Of a DNA stretch of 64,000 nucleotides, positions 57,399-64,000 are shown in pieces. Every line of letters begins with the position of its first letter. The stretch's first letter is position 1. This DNA comes from Pyrenula massariospora (lineage: Eukaryota; Ascomycota; Eurotiomycetes; Pyrenulales; Pyrenulaceae), in contig JAGFMI010000014.1 of NCBI GenBank assembly GCA_021030905.1, forward strand, positions 1,054,001 through 1,118,000, given 5' to 3'. The notes below the pieces were generated by a model. The model saw nothing but the letters and a program-made list of their open reading frames with translations. It was not told where the DNA came from and did no database searches. Made by a program: the position numbers and the translations under genes.

Positions 57399-59107
57399 TC
57401 ACTTCTTGCGTTTGCCTTTCTCTCTTTCTCTTTCTCTTTCTCTTTCTCTTTCTCTTTCTCTTTCTCTTTCTCTATCTCGCTCTCTTTCCTTCCCCTTGTC
57501 CTTGTCCATATTCGGGCTCAGGTTGCTAGCATGAGCGAGCAAAAATTTGCAGCATGTGAGAGCATATTTGCAGGCTTTGGTCCAGCTCTCATCTTGCTGA
57601 AAGCCTGCTCCAAGCTTGATACTCACGTCTCCAATTCGGTCCCCGTTAATACTGTATGGGAGATTGACCTGCCCACCGGCACCATTTCGAGTCGAGTACG
57701 AAACATGCCGACCTAGCTGCGAGAGACAATCAAGGAACGCAACCATCCCGGCATCGAAGCGGCCATGGCTGAAGATTCGACCTAGTGCCATATCACCGCT
57801 TGAGAAGAGATCTAATGGTGTTACTTTCGTAGGTGGGAGAGGAGGGTTTTGATCGCTGGGGCGCGCTTGGCGTGGCGTCTTTCGAGCGGAACTTTGGCGT
57901 GTTGGTTGGGTGCCTTGTTGAGCATAATCTAGTTTATCAATGTGGCTATTTGAGCCCATGGGTTTCAGGCGGTAACCTTGAAAAACGAAGCCGACCTTTT
58001 CAGCGACTGTGACAAGCAACAAAAGAGTCAGACCCCATGCTGCATTGATTTCGCTCCATTCTACCGGGTGGTCAGGGAGGCGCCCGAGGCGGAGTCCGTT
58101 GATGGTACCGAAGAGACCGTCATGCCCGATGCAAAAGGTGTCGTTGTACACATTCGTTCGCCGTAGCTGTTCAAGTCGTTGGCTATCATGGGCATATTTG
58201 TTAGCGAGCGCCTCGCGCGTTGTAGAAAGATCATGGAGAGTTTCGGAAAAGGCATTTCGAGAGACCCAGAACTCCTGCTCTGCAGCATCCAATTGACGTG
58301 ATTCTTCTTCTAGCTCGCTGATTGAGGCCATGACTTCTTCCTTCTCCTCTTCGAGCGCGAGTAGTTCCTCGAAGAGCGAAGATTCGAGCTTCTTAGCCTT
58401 GTCTAATGTGACCTGGGCAGATTCAAGGTCTTCCTCACTGGGCAAGGAAGATCTCAATTGCCTCAAAAAGCCTGAATAGGCATCTCGCTGTTTCGTAGCT
58501 TCTTGCACCTTCTTGTTCATTGCTGCAACAACGAGGTCTGTGCACTCAACGCATATGGGATGGTCGATATCAGAGTGGGCTGCGATTATAGAGTATAGCC
58601 TTGTGGCTTTCTCGACATCCGCTGACAGCGGCTTACTTTGTGCTGCTTCTACATGGCCATTAAGTTTCTTGTCCTGGCCGCCTTTGCTCTCTCGTGACGG
58701 GGTTGCTGGTAATTGTGTTGTAGGAAGACCTGATCTTTCTGGAACGACTTGTGACTCGGTAAGCATCACAAATGACATATCCTGTCGTGTTTGCGACTGC
58801 GCGACGGGCGATCCATGCGCAGAGGGAGCATGGCGAGGATGAGGGATCGAGCGCTTATAGGTAGGAGGCCCCGGTTTCTGAGCGTCGTAGAGATCTTTGC
58901 GGTCTCGAGGATAGCCAACAGCCGAAGGAACTTTCGTTGTGTGCGGTATTTTATCTTCAGGGCCTTCAAAGTAAAATTAGCATGGACACGGCTTGTCGAT
59001 AGAGATAGCTGACCAACGAGGAGGTCAAAGGCGGCGGGATTAAGATTGCTGACCGAGCCATCAATCTTTAGAGGGCTACGACACTTTTGGCAGTACATCG
59101 CTGCCAT
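57399..59107 (-). CDS. atg6: Autophagy protein Atg6 / Beclin-1
   Basis: Subunit of the Vps34 PI3-kinase complexes in autophagy and vacuolar sorting. Exons 59107-59014 and 58963-57399, intron GTCAGC...TTGAAG, 552 residues. It starts MAAMYCQKCRSPLKIDGS; a second ATG three codons on gives the more usual MYCQKC. The intron joins NPAAFDLLV to PEDKIPHTTK. CVEC forms a second CxxC. A long coiled coil runs from about VEKATRLYSIIAAH to EEESRQLDAAEQEF. The conserved BARA domain starts at TNVYNDTFCIGHDGLFGTIN and includes NAAWGLTLLLL and WTKACKYALTCCKFLLAHAS. The last ~40 residues are an Arg-Glu dipeptide tail coded by a microsatellite, beyond the normal family end. Confidence 0.96.
57417..57490 (+). 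repeat. (TTTCTC)n hexanucleotide microsatellite
   Basis: About ten near-perfect copies of a CTCTTT-type hexamer, ending in slightly degenerate units. Read on the minus strand inside atg6 it encodes alternating Glu and Arg. Because the unit is six bases, length changes keep the frame. Confidence 0.95.
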
Positions 59108-59729
59108 AGCTTGCCTGAAATTCCCCTATCTGGAAGCACAGGGGCTTCAACATGGGTATATTGGTTCGTCGATGCACAAACATTTCTCAAAGAGATGACA
59201 GCCTTGTCTCTCAAGCCTCGTTCGTAGTCTGGTTTTTCCCCGCGACGCGGAGAACGCGTGGCGTGTGGCGCGAAGCTTTTTAGCGCGCTCATACCCCGTT
59301 CATGAAGTTAAATAACTTATTTCCAACCAGAGCAAGCAAGAAGTTGTCATTCTTGCTACCCTAGACGAGGCAGAAAGCCCAGCAAACCTGCAAGCTAACA
59401 CCATGAGATGGATCCCTCTGAAAGTTTCCCCAACTTCAACGAAGAGTTTGCGGTAGATGGACGGAATTTCCGCTGACACCGCCTCGCCCTTCGTTTCTAC
59501 AACTAAGCAATTACGGCCTCTTCTACAGCTTTAGAGAAAGTTCCCTTATCGTGTTCATTATCCACTGTAGACTCTATAGAAAAGGTATCTGCGGTAGACA
59601 CGTTTCTGTGACGAGCGACTGTCCGGATACGGGCCTAATTGTCAGTGCTACGGCGTTGATGTGTTGTACGTGGACGCATTCTTCTCATTGGAACATACTT
59701 ACCTCAATAGCATCAAAGTACTCATCTCC
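59108..59729. other. Intergenic, atg6 promoter side
   Basis: Between the atg6 start and the 3' end of the next minus-strand gene. No supported gene. Confidence 0.5.
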
Positions 59730-62700
59730 TCAATCCCTTGCGATTTGTTCAATCAGCCACTCGCTTCTCAGCTTTTCTAGCCATTCTTTTCTGAGCACCA
59801 AGTTGCCTCCCACACCATTCCTTGCCATATCCTCGAATCGACCTTCCGGAATTGGCCACGCCTGGTACCACTTGTGATTGGCATTGCACTGGCGCCGCTG
59901 CTGCGTATCATTCTTCACGAGCTCGAGACAAGCGTCGCAGAAATTCGTGTCGTGGCATACTTCGCAGAACCACCTAAGGAGGGGAGAATATGAGTTCGTG
60001 TTTCGATCTTTGGGGCAGAAGTAACTCGGAGGTGACGATGGAATCGCAGGCTGAAATGAAAGAGGGAAGGAAATACTGGTCCGGAGCGAAGAATGGAGAA
60101 ATAGGGGATACGTACATTGACCCTGCGTCCTCGGCGTCCTGTTCACATCCATCGCATGTATACATCCAAGCATCTGCCTCAAGGTGGAGTTCGAGGATCG
60201 AGGAAGCTTTCGTTGACGGGGCGTTTGGTAAGGTAGGCATAATGCTCCTGACATCTAACGGCCGGTTCAGTTCAGCTTGTGATTCTTCCCGCATGACCGC
60301 TGAGACGACTTGATCACCCGATGTTTCGGCGACAGGTGTTGTTTCGGGCTCATTGACGACCTCCCGACCTTCACTCATGAGTGGCGCCGAATCCTTTTCT
60401 TTGAGTTCCTGGCGTGCTCCGCTGCAATTGCTTCCCACTACCGCTTCATCAAGTCTCTCGGTTTCTCGGCGGGCTTTCTCTTCTAAATAGCTTTCCAAAG
60501 TCTTGAACAAGGTAGCCACGATGGAAGCAGCGTTTCGCTCATCCCCGGCTTGGAACAAAGTAATTGCAAGAGTCCCACAAGCAGCAGTATCGTTAGTTGG
60601 GTCATCATCGTCCAGGCCGTTCATTTGCTCCAGTAACCTGGACCTAAAGCACTTCTTCCATACCATGTCATCAGCTCTTGCATAATCTCTTAGCCAACGG
60701 CCCCAAAGCAAGGCAGAATAGCTCGGCGCATAGTATTTGACGACATCTTCATTATCGCTAAGACCTGCGCCGACTGCTGTCGCCAAATCTTCGAGTTTTG
60801 CGGCCAGCTTGGAAGAATCACGGCCACCTAGAAACCGCAGGTGAGTATCGGTGCAGTCGCTTAGAGACTTGTACACTCACTTTGATGGTTTGCAGCAGCT
60901 AAGTCGAAATACATTTGTGCCATCTTATTGATGTACCATGTAATCCAGGACCTGATGTCGCGTTGAGTCGCAGCATCAGTCGCTCTTAATCGAGCCAGAG
61001 CCTCCTCTAAAAGTCGCATAGGCTCTTCATTTTGGTCGTACCATTCATACCGAAAGATCGCCGTCAGGCAGAGATTTTTGATAGAAGCAGCATCATGACC
61101 CTGAGAGAAGAGCTCAAGCGCCTCGCTCATAGCGCGGAGGAGGAATTCAGGAAGATCGCATTTTCGGCAAGCTGGACCGAATACATTTCGGATGCCGTAG
61201 TCTCTCAGAAAAAGAACCAGGTTGGAGCATTCAGATGACGTTTGACAATTATCAAGGCACTGGAGCACTTCGATCAACGTCTCCGACTGGCCGGCTTCGC
61301 CGAGAGCATTTATATAAGCATTGACGGCCGGGAACGAATCATGGTTCTGGTCAAAAGCTCTATAATTCGAATCAGTACTCAGTACCAAGGTCACACTACC
61401 AGGTCATTTCAATTCCACGAAGGAGCAAGATATGCAAAGGAGAGGATCTTATTGCTTGCCTTCTTGCAATTTCTAGCGCATGATCATGGTCGCCGATTGC
61501 CTCGAGCCAACCGGAGCAGTATCCTTGTAGATATGAACTAATACCGTTGTCTTTCATATTTTGTGGCATAACAGAAATTGCTTTGTTGATCCAATCGATG
61601 GCCGTTTGGTAATCCTCTCGTTGGGCAAGGCAGCGAGCTGTGGCCTCCATCGCGACCCAAGCATTTTCGTCCTGTCACAAGGTGCAAGTCAGCTCTGTCA
61701 ATCTCATTTATCGTTGGACGAAGGAGTATCTCAAGGCGAGAGAGTTTAAGTTTCTAACGGGCAGGTAGGGCAATTACAGTTGCCGTTGAATATCGGAGCA
61801 TACTCACCAATTCAATCGCTTTTGCGAGTAGTGTCAAAGCTTTGTCATAATTCTCTGACTCCCACAAGATCCATCCTACGCCCGTGTACCAGTGCGTAGT
61901 CTTCTCTAGCCGAGCCCATTCCGCCATCGACTCTATCTCCTCAGCAGTCATTTCGTAAAAGTTTCCGTCTCGTGCCCAGTGGAAGTTCAGAGTCTGGTCA
62001 AGGACTTTACCATCTTCATCTAAGGTCAGATAAGCTTTGAGAAACCCGACTTGGAATTCTGATTTATCTGTGTAGGCATCGTCATCATAGCCAGACTTGG
62101 TCAGCCACATCTTGGCAGCTGTCGTTGCGAGAGGTTCTAGCAAGCATCGAGCTGAGTCTGAGGCCGATTTCATCCACATCTCCTCGTCAGTGACCTGTTG
62201 AGAGAGTGTGTGACTCTGCTTAAGCCAGTGTTGGATTTGCTCAATATTAGCATTACTGTGGAACCATGTACTCCAAAAATCGTCGCATTCACTCAAACCT
62301 GAGAACAACGACCGGCACCCTGCTTCCTCATCTATATACGGTGAGTCAGTGTCCGCCGAACCTAGACCAATCTGAAGGGGTTTTTCCCTTACGGAGTAGC
62401 CAGTACAGCCCTTTGACAATATAATCTCTTTCATCAGCCTCAAGGTGTCTTTTGTCAATGGTCCCCAAGTGGCTGAAGAGGTTATAAGTGGGGTAAGAGA
62501 GGTAATGGAATTGGAAACATCCTAGAGAATGTTAGAGGACTTCTAGGTCTTCCAAAGGGAAACCGAGTGTGTATCAAGCATTGGATGCACAGGAGTGTCA
62601 TGAGTGGCTGCGCTTTTACCTTTCGAATGAGCAAGCCGCATCATCTTCAGACAATCGATCACTATGATGATGTCTGCACGATGAACGTTCATGAGGATGG

Positions 62701-64000
62701 GCAAAGGCTCGTGATGTCGCGTCTCAGGGTGTCCCTCGATTCGGACCATGTCGCGGAACCTTGTATGTGCAAATTCGACGATCGTCATCTTCTGATACCA
62801 GTCGTAATTTTCATCGGCTTCAGTATTGGCATCTGTAGGAGAGCCATTGTTATCATTGAGAAATTCCTGCTCAGCGTCGACAAGGTCATCTGAGTCTTTT
62901 GACGAAGAAGCATCGCTCTCGTCGTTAAGTGACAAGTGCATCGCTCCCGATGCGACACTCTCTGCCTGATCATCAGCTATCTCTACCTGAACTTCATCAT
63001 CTTGCCGTGGGTCAGTGACAGCATCGGGATCGTAGCCTTTTGGATAACGTAGCCTGAATATGCTGGCAAATTTTCCAGTAACATTGGCCCATAGCATCCA
63101 GTTGGTGGTTCTAGAATCCACTCTTGCAATGACATCGAGTTCCCCGAAGTTTAATGGTCGACGAGCAAAGGAAACCCATGTCAGAATCCTTGCCGTAGTA
63201 TTTGAGTCAAGCTCTGGGTCTTGGGACAGCCTCTTTAGGACAGAGAAGATCATGTCATCAAGATTGCGGGGCGGCGTAGCCAAAAGCTTGAGAATTTGGC
63301 CCTCATCTTTGCCCTTCATTTGATCGAGAATAAGTTGCGCCTCCACAATGTACGGTCAGAATTAATCATGCAAGAGTGCGGATGAGGCCCATACCCAAAG
63401 AAAGACTCCATCAGCTCCATCAAGAACTTTTTTCTGCACAATACGTACGAATTTCTTGGATCGGTCTTTAATTGCTGACTTCTTGTTCTTCATCTCCTGA
63501 ACTACTGCAAGTTTTTGTATACGGTCCAGGATATAATTTCTCAGATCTTCGTGATTCTTAAGTGGAGATACAAGAATAATCTTCTCTTCTCTATCGAAAT
63601 TCATCGAGTGAAGGTCTGAACGTAATTCTGACCGTCCGAAGATAGCAAACTGAATTCTATGTGGTCGACCTGTGCGCGTTCCTGCAACATAATCCTTGAA
63701 GAGCGTGAGTAGTCGATATCTTGTGTCATAGCTAGCTTCATCGAGCCCATCAAATACGAGAATTGTCATATGCCCTTCAGCGGCGGGGGATTGGTAGAAC
63801 TTGAGGAACACATTCTCCCAGGTGTCCTCAGCTCGAGCAGTATCGCGGGTAATTTGGCAGACCGCTGCAGCGTGCTGCTTGAACGCGAGATCTGTCTGTT
63901 GCAGCTGCCATGCCATTGTCTTGAGAATTAAGTTGGGATTACGTAAGCTTTCTTTATCCTCTCTGATATAGAAGTAGCCAACTGTGGTTCGATGAGTGAC
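59730..64000 (-). CDS. NACHT-type protein with TPR-like region and ZZ-like finger (partial)
   Basis: The 5' part lies beyond the right edge. From 64000 the frame is open: YFYIREDKESLRNPNLILKT, then MTILVFDGLDEA (Walker B of a NACHT-type ATPase), FAIFGRSELRSDL and the winged-helix-like ARILTWVSFARRPLNFGELD. A long helical-repeat region follows, with TPR-like pieces (WVAMEATARCLAQREDYQTA, ALEIARR). The C-terminus has CDGC, WFCEVCHDTNFCDACLELV and CNANHKWYQAWPIPE, a ZZ-type zinc finger. Exon ends that keep phase: 63396/63340, about 62551-62580/62522, 61808/61671, 61460/61359 (GC donor), 60881/60827, 60116/59973, stop at 59730. The join near 62550 is the least certain. The P-loop is not in the window. 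Confidence 0.8.

Overview
The window is nuclear DNA of a filamentous ascomycete. Genes carry short introns (about 50-100 nt) with GTRNGT-like donors and YAG acceptors. The gene content is typical of Pezizomycotina: HET, PNP-NACHT-ankyrin, APSES and Zn2Cys6 proteins, OPT transporter, complex I 49-kDa subunit. The mix would fit Leotiomycetes, but I cannot prove the class from sequence alone. I saw no tRNA, rRNA, CRISPR array, transposon with recognisable ends, or retroelement. All exon models below come from reading frames, splice signals and phase arithmetic; none rests on transcripts.

Layout. 0-5 kb: an apparently truncated RBR-type ubiquitin ligase and an orphan protein with C-terminal membrane segments. 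5-8 kb: a large transcription factor gene joining a Zn2Cys6 cluster, an APSES (KilA-N-like) domain and a C2H2-like finger region, the most unusual object in the window. 8.8-12.3 kb: a PNP-NACHT-ankyrin NLR with one frame break. 14-18.3 kb: a small hypothetical gene, a 132-bp tandem repeat, a second RBR ligase and another orphan. 18.4-31.3 kb: mostly conserved genes (complex I 49 kDa, CaMK-type kinase, UBE2W-like E2, OPT transporter, a small membrane protein, CWC22). 31.6-38.7 kb: DPM2, an HSL-type alpha/beta hydrolase and a BCAS3-like beta-propeller protein. 39-50.5 kb: an accessory stretch with a possible small secreted protein, a dispersed group of Cys-rich proteins sharing one motif, and a HET protein. 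51.5-59.1 kb: a fungal TF-like regulator without a visible zinc cluster, an SDR, a hypothetical protein and Atg6/Beclin with a microsatellite-coded tail. 59.7-64 kb: the C-terminal part of a second NACHT-type protein with a ZZ-like finger, cut by the window edge.

How the genes fit together. There is no biosynthetic cluster. Housekeeping genes (respiration, splicing, glycosylation, autophagy, ubiquitin) alternate with self/non-self and signalling genes (two NACHT proteins, one HET protein, two RBR ligases) and lineage-restricted Cys-rich proteins. The best candidates for something undescribed are the three-module transcription factor and the Cys-rich family.
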